A stretch of 64,000 bases of DNA from PCC-6802 sp943367755 (GCA_943367755.1 CALRKB020000015.1:20393-84392), one strand, 5' to 3'; positions 22,701-32,288 are shown, counted from the first letter of the stretch. Notes: generated from the letters alone by a model not told the origin. Numbers and translations: made by a program.

Positions 22701-22744
22701 ATGGGCAGACCTGTGTGTCTGCGCTGATAGGGAAACTGCGATAT
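22701..22744. repeat. Foldback repeat element, copy 2 (right half)
   Basis: ATGGGCAGAC...GTGTGTC...GGAAACTGCGATAT matches the right half of the element at 7150-7246 in the same order. It lies about 30 bp upstream of the SIMPL gene. Confidence 0.5.
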
Positions 22745-22774
22745 GCTAATCAAGACATTTTGGTGGGGATAATC

Positions 22775-23518
22775 ATGAACGGAATCATTAAGCCTGCTAC
22801 ACAAAATATTTCCAGAGCCGCAAAGATTGCAATTTTGCCTTTATTACTTTGCCTGGGTAGCGTCAGTCCATCCATAGCACTAGCCCAAGAGGCTCGTCCG
22901 GCTAGAACCCTGGTGGTAACTGGACAGGGCGATCGCACCGTGCAAACGACTAAGGCAAGAATACAGCTTGGTATTGAAGTGGAAGCCAAAACCGCTCAAG
23001 AAGTGCAGGTGGAAATTGCTAGTAAGACTAATGCTTTAGTGAGCAAACTTCAGGAGCTAAATGTGGAAAAATTACAAACTACTAATATCACGCTCAATCC
23101 CAAGTACGTTTACGAAAATAATCGCCCGCCTCGCCAGGTTGGTTTTACAGGTCAATCCAGCGTTAGCTTTGTCACTTCCTTAGATAAGGCGGGCACCACC
23201 CTTGATGCTGCCGTAGCATCTGGGGCAAATCGCGTCGATCAAATTAGCTTTATTGCGCCCGAAGAAGCGTTGCGCTCTGCGCGTAATGCCTCACTGCAAG
23301 ATGCCGTCAAAGATGCGCAAACCCAAGCCGATGCAGTACTAAGCGTGTTAAACCTCAAGGTTCAGTCTGTCCGCACGATCCAGGTGAATAATACTTCAGC
23401 CATTCAACCTGTCTTCACCAATCAAGCTTCCTTTAAAGTCGATGCGGCTCCTCCTACGCCAGTGATTGGTGGTGAGCAAAGGGTACAGACCTCAGTAGTG
23501 ATGGAATTTAATTATTAG
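22775..23518 (+). CDS. SIMPL domain (DUF541) secreted protein
   Basis: 247 aa with a signal peptide (about 1-36, cleavage near ALAQE) and a SIMPL/YggE-type domain: RTLVVTGQGDRTVQTTKARIQLGIEVEAKTAQEVQ at the start, NITLNPKYVYENNRPPRQVGFTG in the middle and FIAPEEALRSARNASLQDAVKDAQTQADAV in the helical part. I chose the ATG at 22775 (TGGGGAT upstream) because it begins directly with the signal peptide; an earlier frame adds 20 residues without support. The family forms periplasmic oligomers of uncertain function linked to oxidative stress. Confidence 0.88.
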   Translation: MNGIIKPATQNISRAAKIAILPLLLCLGSVSPSIALAQEARPARTLVVTGQGDRTVQTTKARIQLGIEVEAKTAQEVQVEIASKTNALVSKLQELNVEKLQTTNITLNPKYVYENNRPPRQVGFTGQSSVSFVTSLDKAGTTLDAAVASGANRVDQISFIAPEEALRSARNASLQDAVKDAQTQADAVLSVLNLKVQSVRTIQVNNTSAIQPVFTNQASFKVDAAPPTPVIGGEQRVQTSVVMEFNY

Positions 23519-23613
23519 CAGTTTTTGACCGATCACGATTGCCGCGATGGCAAGTACAACTGCAAAGTTTGGGTATCATATAGCGTACTAACCTAGCTCT
23601 TGGATTACGCCTG

Positions 23614-24297
23614 ATGAACTTCAGAGCGATACTGCTCAAACTTATTCTATTCGCTACACTGCTGAGCATATTGGTGGGAGGAATTGCTTTCAAACAATTT
23701 GGGCAATTGCAACAGGTTAGCGATCTAATCCAGAACTCGGGTTATATAGGATATCTTATTTTTATCATTGCCTATGCGATCGCTACGCTTTTAGTACTAC
23801 CTTCTACGGCATTTAATCTTCTAGGAGGTGCTATTTTTGGGGGGGCAGTAGGCTTATTTTTAACCTCTACAGCAGCGCTAATTTCAGCGATCGCCGCTTT
23901 TGGATTGGCAAGATGGCTAGGGAAAGACTATGTTGAGCGGTTTATTCCCAAAGATTTAGATAAGCTGAATCAACAGTTAAGGTTAGGTGGGCTGTCCTAT
24001 ACTTTTGCCTCAAGGCTATTACCTTTAATTCCCTATGGTGTGGTTAGTTTTGCTGCTGGCTTGAGTCAGATTCGCTATCAAGACTATATACTGGGCACAT
24101 TGCTAGGTACGCCTCTAGGCTTGGCTCCATTTGTATGGCTAGGAAGTTCGGGCGTGCGGGCATTATCGAGCCACGATCTTCTCCCATTAATCATATCTAG
24201 CACAATTATAGCTATTCTGATTGCGATCGCTACTTGGTATCAACAGCACCAAACTGATGCTAGTAATGCAAGCGATGTGAGCGATCTCAATTTATAA
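23614..24297 (+). CDS. TVP38/TMEM64 (DedA-like) family membrane protein
   Basis: 227 aa with about five hydrophobic segments. The family core FNLLGGAIFGGAVGLFLTSTAALISAIAAFGLARWLGKDYVERF and the downstream SRLLPLIPYGVVSFAAGLSQIRYQDYILGTLLGTPLG are clear. Members are proposed lipid scramblases or undecaprenyl-phosphate recycling proteins (SNARE-associated/DedA superfamily). It lies 7 bp before the PMT gene on the same strand, which hints at a link to polyprenyl-lipid-dependent glycosylation; that is inference. Confidence 0.88.
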   Translation: MNFRAILLKLILFATLLSILVGGIAFKQFGQLQQVSDLIQNSGYIGYLIFIIAYAIATLLVLPSTAFNLLGGAIFGGAVGLFLTSTAALISAIAAFGLARWLGKDYVERFIPKDLDKLNQQLRLGGLSYTFASRLLPLIPYGVVSFAAGLSQIRYQDYILGTLLGTPLGLAPFVWLGSSGVRALSSHDLLPLIISSTIIAILIAIATWYQQHQTDASNASDVSDLNL

Positions 24298-24304
24298 CCA
24301 CTGA

Positions 24305-25726
24305 ATGAAGAAAAGTGATTTTATGCAGACCCCTATCACAGACAATTCTGAGCCTCTTTCATCCTCTATGTCCATGCCAATAGGATCGAGAAACTGGAAA
24401 CTGATTGGGGGTAGCCTAGGGATTTTTGCGATCGCCCTCGCTTTTAGATTGTGGCATTTAGACAGTATTCCTTTCCCAGTATTCGATGAAGTTTATTTTC
24501 CTAAATATGCTGAGGGTTTTCTCAATGGCAACCCTGAATGGGAAGGGCATCCACCCCTGAGTAAGTACATACTTATGCTGGGTATTCTAGCATTTGGCCA
24601 TAATGAGATTGGCTATCGCATTGCTAGCGCTATATTTGGGTCTTTAATTCCAGTGCTTGCGATCGGGGTCGTTTATCGCATCACTCAACAGTGGGGATTG
24701 GCCTTACTATCAGGTTTTTTTGTATTAGCCGACGGCCTATTCTTAGTTGAGTCTCGCTTCGGTCTAATTAACGTATTTTTAGTCGCATTTGGATTTGCCG
24801 CACAGATATTCCTACTTTCAGGACTAGAACGGCAAGGGATTGGTAGAACAGTGATGCTAAGTCTAGCAGGAATAATGTTAGGTGCAAGTGCATCGGTAAA
24901 ATGGAATGGCTTGGGATTCACACTCATGTTTTTTCTGTTGGGAATTATGGTGTGGGCGATCGCGCTTTTATTTCCGCAAAAGCTTAAAGATTTGGGCGTT
25001 CTGGCAGAAATTACCAAACTACGATGGTGGCATTATCTGCTTTGCTTTGTATTCATGCCGATCACTATGTATGTAGTGCAATGGATACCCCTCCTAATGA
25101 TGAACTCCGGCGGCATTCCACACCAGGAAGGATGGGGAGCGATCGCTTCCTTTGGGCAATCATTTGTAGCAGTACATAAGCACATTATTTGGTGGCACAA
25201 CTCTGCTGAAGTGGTACAAGGCGACGCACTCACTCCTGTACATCCTTACTGTTCTAGTTGGGCATCATGGGCTGTTATGGCTCGGCCAATAGACTATTTC
25301 TTTAATACCAATGGGGATAAATGGATAGATATTCATGCTCTGGGAAATCCCATCTTGTGGTGGTTCTCTACGGCATCGATTATCGGTTTATCTGTATGGG
25401 GACTCTGGCGATTTCAGGTAATAACGGCCTACATGTTGTTGGGTTATGCCGCCAACTATCTACCCTGGCTAATTACAAAGCGCTGCTTGTTTATTTATCA
25501 CTATATGAGTGCTGCCTTATTCAGTTTTATCGGTTTGGCATTCCTTACCTATCTGCTTTTACAACAACCAAAATGGCGATACCTGGGAATCGCAGTTATA
25601 GTATCTGTTGTTATTTGCCAGATTTTCTTCATGCCGATCTGGATAGGACTTCCCATCACTTCTCAAGAGTTTTATCAACGCATGTGGTTTATGCCTAACA
25701 AAGTGCCTGGATTTAACTGGATCTGA
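24305..25726 (+). CDS. PMT-type (GT39) polyprenyl-phosphate-mannose:protein mannosyltransferase-like enzyme
   Basis: 473 aa with about ten membrane helices. The catalytic first loop FDEVYFPKYAEGFLNG carries the DE motif and GHPPLSKYIL matches HPPLGK of PMTs; LLVESRFGLINVFLVAFG, VKWNGLG and the C-terminal FIYHYMSAALFSF are also PMT-like. PMTs move mannose from a polyprenyl carrier onto Ser/Thr of exported proteins. There is no MIR domain, as in bacterial members. Its 3' end overlaps the convergent GT2 gene by 52 bp. A DPM1-like donor-making enzyme next door suits the role. Confidence 0.88.
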   Translation: MKKSDFMQTPITDNSEPLSSSMSMPIGSRNWKLIGGSLGIFAIALAFRLWHLDSIPFPVFDEVYFPKYAEGFLNGNPEWEGHPPLSKYILMLGILAFGHNEIGYRIASAIFGSLIPVLAIGVVYRITQQWGLALLSGFFVLADGLFLVESRFGLINVFLVAFGFAAQIFLLSGLERQGIGRTVMLSLAGIMLGASASVKWNGLGFTLMFFLLGIMVWAIALLFPQKLKDLGVLAEITKLRWWHYLLCFVFMPITMYVVQWIPLLMMNSGGIPHQEGWGAIASFGQSFVAVHKHIIWWHNSAEVVQGDALTPVHPYCSSWASWAVMARPIDYFFNTNGDKWIDIHALGNPILWWFSTASIIGLSVWGLWRFQVITAYMLLGYAANYLPWLITKRCLFIYHYMSAALFSFIGLAFLTYLLLQQPKWRYLGIAVIVSVVICQIFFMPIWIGLPITSQEFYQRMWFMPNKVPGFNWI

Positions 25727-26439
25727 GCATCAATGCGAGTACGATCCAGTTCTCGTTTTAAGCTCCAGCATTCTCTAAACATTTTGAAGATTACTCTGAG
25801 GCTCGCGCCAGTCTGCGTACCAAACTGACGAGGGAAATGTCTAACCGGAATTTCCAAGATGCTAAACCCACGCATGTGAAATTTAAGTAAAAACTCTGCA
25901 CTAAAGAGAGCACCATTAGACTCGATTGGTCTGATTGCTCTATAGATATCCCTGGGGAAGAGTTTGAAGGCACAGTCCATATCTTTGGCTTTCAAGTCAA
26001 ATATCTGCTGAATGAAGATGTGATACATCCAGGCATTGAGCGATCGCACTATGGGGTCGGCTCGTTTTTCTCGATAACCAATAATGGCGTTAAATTCTTT
26101 TATATGCGGTAAAAAGCGATCTAAGTCAGATATATCAAACTGTCCATCGCTATCCATTAAAAAAATATAGTCCAGGGATGCTCGTTCAAATCCACTCCGC
26201 AGTGCGGAACCGTAGCCGAGATTTTGAGGATGGTTAATCAAGCGAATCCTGGAGTTTTGGCTTGCCAGTTCTTCAACAAGTCGATCCGTGCCGTCGGTAG
26301 ACCCATCGTTCACAATGATGATTTCATAATCTATGCCGTGTTCTGCCAAATAAAGTGCAGAGGAGCTAATCGTGCGCTCGATATTCTCTACCTCGTTGTA
26401 GGCGGGTAAAACAACTGATATGGAGAGATTTTTCTGCAT
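25675..26439 (-). CDS. GT2 glycosyltransferase, polyprenyl-phosphate-sugar synthase-like (DPM1-like)
   Basis: 254 aa, cytoplasmic, without C-terminal membrane helices. SVVLPAYNEVENIERTI, VNDGSTDGT (43-51), GYGSALRSGFERA and the DSDGQFD metal-binding motif (96-102) define a GT-A fold of the dolichyl-phosphate-mannose/undecaprenyl-phosphate-glucose synthase group. It probably charges a polyprenyl carrier for the neighbouring GT-C and PMT-type enzymes. It converges on the PMT gene with a 52-bp tail-to-tail overlap and lies 56 bp downstream of the GT-C gene ending at 26496 on the same strand. Confidence 0.9.
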   Translation of the reverse strand: MQKNLSISVVLPAYNEVENIERTISSSALYLAEHGIDYEIIIVNDGSTDGTDRLVEELASQNSRIRLINHPQNLGYGSALRSGFERASLDYIFLMDSDGQFDISDLDRFLPHIKEFNAIIGYREKRADPIVRSLNAWMYHIFIQQIFDLKAKDMDCAFKLFPRDIYRAIRPIESNGALFSAEFLLKFHMRGFSILEIPVRHFPRQFGTQTGASLRVIFKMFRECWSLKRELDRTRIDAQIQLNPGTLLGINHMR

Positions 26440-26495
26440 GGATTTTAAACAGCCTTAACTGGATTAAGAGTTAGAGAAGCGACAGATCTAGAATT

Positions 26496-27770
26496 TTATA
26501 CCTCCTGCAACTGAGCCGGCGATCGCATATCTGATCGCAAAGTGTAACCGATTAGTGCCAGAAACATCGCCAAATTAGATATGGCAATGATCGCGATTAA
26601 GGCTTGTTTCCATTCATTAGGAATGGCATTCATTAACTCCTCGTGATTGTATGTAACGAAAGCATAGCCAACATTTAGGCTGCTTGTGATTGTGAAACCC
26701 CAGTAAATAGATCGGATGCTCGGTATAAATGCTGCTGCAATTGCCAGAAATGCGATCGCAGGTAAGATATAACGCTCGTGCATTCGGGTGGGTAGCATAA
26801 ACATACCTAGCAAAATAATCGCTCCAGCTAAGAAGAAAGCCGAGCTTTGACGATTTTTGTACAGAAAAACTCCTATCCACGCTAAGAGTGTACCCAACAA
26901 GCACAAACCAATTAACCTGTAGCTTAAACCAAATATTTCTGAGTCATCTGGCTGCCAATTTACTACCCCCCAGATATTAAAAGCATTCACTGAAGCATAG
27001 GGATAGGTGGCAGCAGTTGCCATCATGCGCTGGTACAAAAATTGGAATGGACTAATTAAAGCAGTCCAAATCGTAGCAAAATCTCGTTGCTGCCAGTAGA
27101 AGGGTAAAACCATGCTCCAAATCATCCCTAAGCTAGCGGTAACAGAGACAACCCACTTCCACCAAGCCTGTTTAAACCACTGTGAGAAGAAAAACAAAGG
27201 AGCGAGGAACAAACCTTGGGGCTTAACGATTAAACTTATGGCACCAATTAGCCCCGCTGCAATAAAACGCTCTTGCTGTAACAGAAACGCTACAAGTAAC
27301 ATCATGAAGATCAACATGCTGTCAACCTGTCCCCAAACCGCAGAGACAAAGATGATTAAGGGATTGAAGGCATAGGACAAACTGGCTGCATATGCAGAAG
27401 TTAACGGAATCCGAGGTTTAAGAATCTGCCAAATCAAGATGGCTCCACCCATGTCTGCCAGAATTGGCACTAGTTTAATCGAGGCAATTAAAAGAGTCCC
27501 ATCAGTATGCTGCAAACCTGGGTCGAATAGCTGGTAAACCTTGCCAGTTAGCCAAAGTACGTACATGTATCCTGGTGGATAGTCACTCCACATCGAACTG
27601 TAGAAATTGCCGATCCCGTACTGTACTAGTCCAGTTGTCCATCCCCTAAAGGAATTCATGTCGATCCAGAAGGCATAGGGGAATAGGAGAAATGCAAGAC
27701 GGATGAGCAGGGCGATCGCCAATCCCCCATAAAAAAAGTAGTGCTTCTTGCCTGTTGTTCCTATATTCAC
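26496..27770 (-). CDS. GT-C fold membrane glycosyltransferase-like protein
   Basis: 424 aa with about ten membrane helices. WIDMNSFRGWTTGLVQYG near the N-terminus gives the acidic residue of the first loop, followed by YPPGYMYVLW, SAVWGQVDSMLIFMMLL and PTRMHERYILPAIAFL, a combination usual for polyprenyl-sugar-dependent mannosyl/glucosyltransferases of the GT-C superfamily. Acceptor and sugar are not predictable. It shares a 56-bp spacer and orientation with the DPM1-like GT2 and diverges from the flavoprotein-GtrA gene. Confidence 0.82.
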   Translation of the reverse strand: MNIGTTGKKHYFFYGGLAIALLIRLAFLLFPYAFWIDMNSFRGWTTGLVQYGIGNFYSSMWSDYPPGYMYVLWLTGKVYQLFDPGLQHTDGTLLIASIKLVPILADMGGAILIWQILKPRIPLTSAYAASLSYAFNPLIIFVSAVWGQVDSMLIFMMLLVAFLLQQERFIAAGLIGAISLIVKPQGLFLAPLFFFSQWFKQAWWKWVVSVTASLGMIWSMVLPFYWQQRDFATIWTALISPFQFLYQRMMATAATYPYASVNAFNIWGVVNWQPDDSEIFGLSYRLIGLCLLGTLLAWIGVFLYKNRQSSAFFLAGAIILLGMFMLPTRMHERYILPAIAFLAIAAAFIPSIRSIYWGFTITSSLNVGYAFVTYNHEELMNAIPNEWKQALIAIIAISNLAMFLALIGYTLRSDMRSPAQLQEV

Positions 27771-27851
27771 TAGGATTTACTACCTTGGCTTAAATTAAAG
27801 TTGCATATTTGGGTACAATCTCCCAGAGCCTTGTGACTACCGAGGAAAAAA

Positions 27852-29732
27852 GTGCAGATCCACAAATCTAAACCCATTTATATCCTGGGTGCTGGCCCAG
27901 CGGGTCTTGCTACAGCATACACGCTTGCTAAACTGAATTACCCCGTCGTTGTTGTCGATCGCGATAGTCAAGTTGGTGGACTGGCCAAAAGTATTAATTA
28001 CCAGGGGTTTATTCTTGATTACGGGCCTCATCGGTTTTACACAAAGCTGGCACCAGTTCTCGACTTATGGAATGAAGTACTAGGTGAAGAACAAGTAACG
28101 GTGAATCGGCTGACTCGTATTTACTATGGCCGTAAGTACTTTGGCTATCCACTGCGTGCAAAGGAAATATTAAAAACCCTGGGCTTATTTGAAAGCCTGC
28201 ATATTATTACCTCGTATATTCGCAGTCAATTATTCCCAATTCACAACCCCAAAAACTTTGCAGAATGGGTAACTGCTAAATTTGGCAAACGCTTATTTGC
28301 CATTTTTTTTGAAGCTTATACCGAAAAACTTTGGGGCGCTCCCTGTTCAGAGATTAGTGCAGACTGGGCAGCCCAACGCATTAAAGGTTTATCTCTGGCT
28401 AAGGCGATTCGGCAAGCTGTCTTTGGTAATAATGGCAAAGTCAAATCTCTGATTGAGCAATTTCAGTTTCCTCGGTTGGGTTCGGGTCAGCTATATGAAA
28501 AAATCAACGCCTATCTACAGCAGCACAACTATCCAGTACTTCTGAATACTGAGGTAATTAAGCTACATAGTAGTGCCGCAAAGATTACCCAAGTTACTTT
28601 AAGAAATCGCCAGACAGGGGAAGAAACAATCGTTGATTGTGGTGGCGTGATTTCCTCAATTCCCATAACTCATCTGGTCAAACAAATGAGTCCGTCTGCC
28701 CCTCCCAAAGCGATCGCAGCGGCAGAGAGCCTGAAATTTCGCAATACGGTTCTTGTTTATCTGATCGTTGAGGCCACACGGCTTTTCCCTGATAACTGGC
28801 TTTATATTAATGAACCCACCGTGCAGATGGGGCGGGTGACTAATTTCGCGAACTGGTCGCCGAGTATGCTAGCCAACCCAAATCAAACTCCACTTTGCTG
28901 TGAATATTGGTGCAATTTCGATGATTCGACATGGACGAGATCGGAAGAAGAACTGCTGAGACAAGCTGAGCAGGAACTAAAAAAGATCGAATTATTACAT
29001 GGTGAGAAAGTTACGGGAGGATTTGTGGTCAAGCTGTCGCGCACTTACCCTGTCTACGCTGGCAACTATGTCGAAGCATTAGCTGATATTCGGTCATATC
29101 TCCAGCAATTTCAAAATCTGCAACTGGTTGGTCGCTACGGTTCTTTCAAATACAACAATCAAGATCACAGTTTGTTGATGGGAATTCTGGCGGCTGAGAA
29201 TGTTGTAACACCTTGTAAGTATGACCTTTGGGCAATCAACTCTGATGGTGAATATGTTGAGGAGGCAGACGTAAACTCAGAGACAACTTCTGCGAAATTA
29301 TCCAGGCGATCGCGACGGCGGGAAATTGGTTTGCTCGTGCAGCAATTCGTTGGCTACTTATTGACGGGAGGCTTTGCCACTGTTGTTGATTTTTTTGTAT
29401 TCACAACCCTGACTAAGTTTGGCGTGTGGTACGTTACTGCCTTGTACATCAGCTACTTGCTGGGATTGACTACAAATTTTTGGTTGACAAGCCGCCTGGT
29501 GTTTAGGGTTTATTGGCAGAATAGGTTATTGCAATACATAATTTTTGCTGTGGTTGCCTCGATTGGCTTAGTTGCGAACTTAAGCTTGTTACAATTTTTT
29601 ATCAATATTTTAGGCTGGCATGCTCCAGTGGCACGTCTGGTCAGCGCTGCTTGCGTGGCGATTCTCAGTTTTGCTGGGCACAAATTATATTCTTTTGCCA
29701 AGCATATGGGGAATCAAATAGATAATGCTTAG
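27852..29732 (+). CDS. FAD/NAD(P)-binding oxidoreductase fused to a GtrA-like membrane domain
   Basis: 626 aa. The N-terminal about 470 residues are a protoporphyrinogen-oxidase/UDP-galactopyranose-mutase-like flavoprotein: ILGAGPAGLATAYTLA dinucleotide fold, VDRDSQVGGLAKS, DYGPHRFYTK and a C-terminal FAD segment near VGRYGSFKYNNQDHSLLMG. After a charged linker, about 495-620 form four membrane helices with GtrA family features (VGYLLTGGFATVVDFFVF, YISYLLGLTTNFWLTSRLVF). GtrA proteins move or anchor polyprenyl-linked sugars. The start is GTG. The fusion suggests the oxidoreductase works on a glycolipid precursor at the membrane; that is inferred. Confidence 0.88.
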   Translation: MQIHKSKPIYILGAGPAGLATAYTLAKLNYPVVVVDRDSQVGGLAKSINYQGFILDYGPHRFYTKLAPVLDLWNEVLGEEQVTVNRLTRIYYGRKYFGYPLRAKEILKTLGLFESLHIITSYIRSQLFPIHNPKNFAEWVTAKFGKRLFAIFFEAYTEKLWGAPCSEISADWAAQRIKGLSLAKAIRQAVFGNNGKVKSLIEQFQFPRLGSGQLYEKINAYLQQHNYPVLLNTEVIKLHSSAAKITQVTLRNRQTGEETIVDCGGVISSIPITHLVKQMSPSAPPKAIAAAESLKFRNTVLVYLIVEATRLFPDNWLYINEPTVQMGRVTNFANWSPSMLANPNQTPLCCEYWCNFDDSTWTRSEEELLRQAEQELKKIELLHGEKVTGGFVVKLSRTYPVYAGNYVEALADIRSYLQQFQNLQLVGRYGSFKYNNQDHSLLMGILAAENVVTPCKYDLWAINSDGEYVEEADVNSETTSAKLSRRSRRREIGLLVQQFVGYLLTGGFATVVDFFVFTTLTKFGVWYVTALYISYLLGLTTNFWLTSRLVFRVYWQNRLLQYIIFAVVASIGLVANLSLLQFFINILGWHAPVARLVSAACVAILSFAGHKLYSFAKHMGNQIDNA

Positions 29733-29741
29733 AAGGTTTCT

Positions 29742-30176
29742 TTGGATGCAGGACCACTAGGTCTAATCACAAATCCAAAGCTGTCTCCTGAAAGTATGAC
29801 TTGTGCCCAGTGGCTCCAAACTCACATCATATCAGGGAGTCGTACTATCATTCCAGAGATTGCTGACTATGAGGTTCGCCGTGAGTTATTGCGAGCAAAT
29901 AAGACAAAAGGTAGTGCTCGTCTAGATGCTTTAGCCAAGTTGGTTGAGTATTTGCCGATTAGAACGGTTGCGATGCGTCAAGCTGCACAACTTTGGGCAC
30001 AAGCTCGCCAGCAAGGACGACCGACAGCAGGTGACAAAACAATTGATGGTGATATGATTTTGGTAGCTCAAGCCATGACTCTTGGAGTTCCAGAAGTTGT
30101 TATTGCAACAACGAATGTGGGGCATCTGTCGAGATTTATCGCTGTGGAGTTGTGGCAAAATGTAGCTCCAAGCTGA
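29742..30176 (+). CDS. PIN-domain (VapC-like) ribonuclease, no antitoxin partner seen
   Basis: 144 aa PIN fold: LDAGPLGLITNPK at the N-terminus (first acidic residue), IPEIADYEVRRELL with the second, and DKTIDGDMILVAQAM with the third; IATTNVGHLSRF near the end is typical. The likely start is TTG at 29742 with AGAAGG upstream, which puts the catalytic Asp at residue 2. Canonical vapB would precede it, but only 9 bp separate it from the flavoprotein gene. It may be a solitary PIN nuclease or its antitoxin may be elsewhere. Confidence 0.82.
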   Translation: MDAGPLGLITNPKLSPESMTCAQWLQTHIISGSRTIIPEIADYEVRRELLRANKTKGSARLDALAKLVEYLPIRTVAMRQAAQLWAQARQQGRPTAGDKTIDGDMILVAQAMTLGVPEVVIATTNVGHLSRFIAVELWQNVAPS

Positions 30177-30239
30177 TGAATGCTATGGAGGACAAATTAT
30201 AGAATTGCGAATAGAAGATTGGACAAAGGCAGAGAATAA

Positions 30240-32288
30240 ATGAAATGTCCCATGTGCGATCGCGATCGCATTCATAAACTTGGCAAAACCTTTAAAGGCA
30301 ACCTGCGTTACAAATGCCTTGCCTGCCATGCAGTTTTTACCGATCGCTCAGCAGTAGATCGCTATCCATTACAGGTTAATTTTCTGCATTATCGCGATCG
30401 CGGCGATCGCCCAAAAAACAGAAATAAAGCGATATCTGCAAATGCTCCAGAGCTAAATCGCTCACAACTTTTACGCCAATTTATTACTCCTTTTAAGTTC
30501 TCAACTGAAAAGCCAGTAGTTGTTGAAATCATTATTATTTTTCTACTGTGGCTTGCCAGTGTGGTAATTTCTAGACCGATATTCAATCGCCCTTTAGAAG
30601 TGCATCACGAATGGCTCACTGCCCACTCTCTTGTTAGCATGAGAGCTTTTGACCAGTGGGGATTTTGGAAATTGCTGGGAGCTTCGGTGCTAACACCAAA
30701 GAGTTATGAATATATCAACTCAGATATAACTGCTTTCAATAGGAACGATGGTGTTTATCTAAGTTATCCCAGCTTTTGGCTGGTTTTACCCTATCTCGCG
30801 ATCAAGCTTCTGGAGTCTCTTCACCTAGGGATAGATATTAGTATCAGCAGTTTGCAAACCTATCACTTAGTTGTTAATCGATTAATTTGTGGCATTGTAA
30901 TTTATTATCTTTACCAGGAAATAATTAATATTCTGGCTAAGCCCACGATCGCTCCATACATCAAGAGATTGATTGCTTTGATTGGGCTAGTTGGCTGGAT
31001 GTTTGCCCCCCCAGTTTTATACTGGACGCAAAATGTTTACCTTACAGATCAAGCTGTTTTACTACCTGTCTATGCTTTGTTTTTAGTTGCGCTCAAATGT
31101 AAATTTGACTTCGATCGCTTATCTAGACTTGGTAAATTTTCTCTCTTGGGTCTATCTCTATATGCTACAAGTTGTGATTGGTATGGCTGGGTTAGTGTTG
31201 CAATTTTAGCGGTAATTTGTTTAGCCAGAAACCTATTTTCTTTAACTCAAAGACATATTAGCAAGATCTCTGCTAGCTTGTTTATAGTCAATTATTTCAA
31301 CTCCATTAAGTATTTACTATTTGGCACGCTCGCAACTTCATTTATCTTTCTAGCCCAACTTATTTACTATAAAGATGGATTCACTCAAATTGCTAGTATA
31401 TTTTTGCGCAGAGTCGGCACAGTCGATGATGGAGGAAAGCAGCTAAATGCTGAGGATATGGTGCGCGGTATACTGGCGCATTGGACAAGTTATTTGCCAC
31501 AGAGAATAGAACCAATTTTTGCCGACCTCATTGACAAATCAAAAAGTCTCAATGTAATGGATGTCTTTTTGGTTGCGATCGCGGCAATCTTACTAATATT
31601 CGCTCTGTACTATTTGTACAAACAAAATCACGATAAACCAATTGTCATCTATACATATGTCTTGATTTTCCTTGTGCCTTTATTGCAAATATATTTGCTC
31701 CGACAGCATTCATACGTTCATGATTTCTCAGCTTTTAAGATGGGGTTGCCTATTGCGTTTAGCTTTATAGTTTTGCCAATAATTACTTTGAGTCACATCT
31801 TATCTATTCCCTCAGACACTCTTGGCTCAGGCTATCGTCAGTCAGTTACTACGTTCTCAGCATTTGTTGCATCACTTGGACTAGCGATTATTCTTAGCAG
31901 TGGAGATAGGTTGATAGGATTTGCATGGCAAGGCAGTAACTATAATCAGGAACTGGGAGTATTAGTCCAAAAGCATGTAGCTGAAAAAGATTTGCCAGTT
32001 TCAGAGGATTTATGGGTTGGTTCAATCCCACCTCAACCAGTCTGGTATACAAACAGGTTTATTTACGCGATCAACCAATTAAAAGAGCTAAAAACAAAAG
32101 TAGATCCAGAGATTTTAAAAAGTATGACCCTAGTGTTTTTAGCTTATGCAGATTCACCACTCGAATCGCCTGCGAAATCAAGAGTTAACGCTTTCTGTCA
32201 AAGTCAGTGGGAAGTCCTGGGACAAAAATTATCCGATCGAGAGGTTGTTATATGTAGGAGCGAGGAATTGCGAAAACTGTTAGATTAG
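30240..32288 (+). CDS. Zinc-ribbon-tipped polytopic membrane protein (GT-C-like), 682 aa
   Basis: Residues 1-40 are a zinc ribbon: C3-x2-C6 and C26-x2-C29 (MKCPMCDRDRIHKLGK, RYKCLACHAVF), like the N-terminal ribbon of IS1-type transposase proteins. A linker YPLQVNFLHYRDRGDR follows, then about twelve membrane helices from about 95 to 560, and a soluble C-terminal part (565-682). The membrane part resembles GT-C glycosyltransferases or an O-antigen-type enzyme, but no catalytic motif is certain. The same ribbon and linker start the protein at 32333-33805, and the linker alone starts the one at 33810-35063. Confidence 0.75.
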   Translation: MKCPMCDRDRIHKLGKTFKGNLRYKCLACHAVFTDRSAVDRYPLQVNFLHYRDRGDRPKNRNKAISANAPELNRSQLLRQFITPFKFSTEKPVVVEIIIIFLLWLASVVISRPIFNRPLEVHHEWLTAHSLVSMRAFDQWGFWKLLGASVLTPKSYEYINSDITAFNRNDGVYLSYPSFWLVLPYLAIKLLESLHLGIDISISSLQTYHLVVNRLICGIVIYYLYQEIINILAKPTIAPYIKRLIALIGLVGWMFAPPVLYWTQNVYLTDQAVLLPVYALFLVALKCKFDFDRLSRLGKFSLLGLSLYATSCDWYGWVSVAILAVICLARNLFSLTQRHISKISASLFIVNYFNSIKYLLFGTLATSFIFLAQLIYYKDGFTQIASIFLRRVGTVDDGGKQLNAEDMVRGILAHWTSYLPQRIEPIFADLIDKSKSLNVMDVFLVAIAAILLIFALYYLYKQNHDKPIVIYTYVLIFLVPLLQIYLLRQHSYVHDFSAFKMGLPIAFSFIVLPIITLSHILSIPSDTLGSGYRQSVTTFSAFVASLGLAIILSSGDRLIGFAWQGSNYNQELGVLVQKHVAEKDLPVSEDLWVGSIPPQPVWYTNRFIYAINQLKELKTKVDPEILKSMTLVFLAYADSPLESPAKSRVNAFCQSQWEVLGQKLSDREVVICRSEELRKLLD

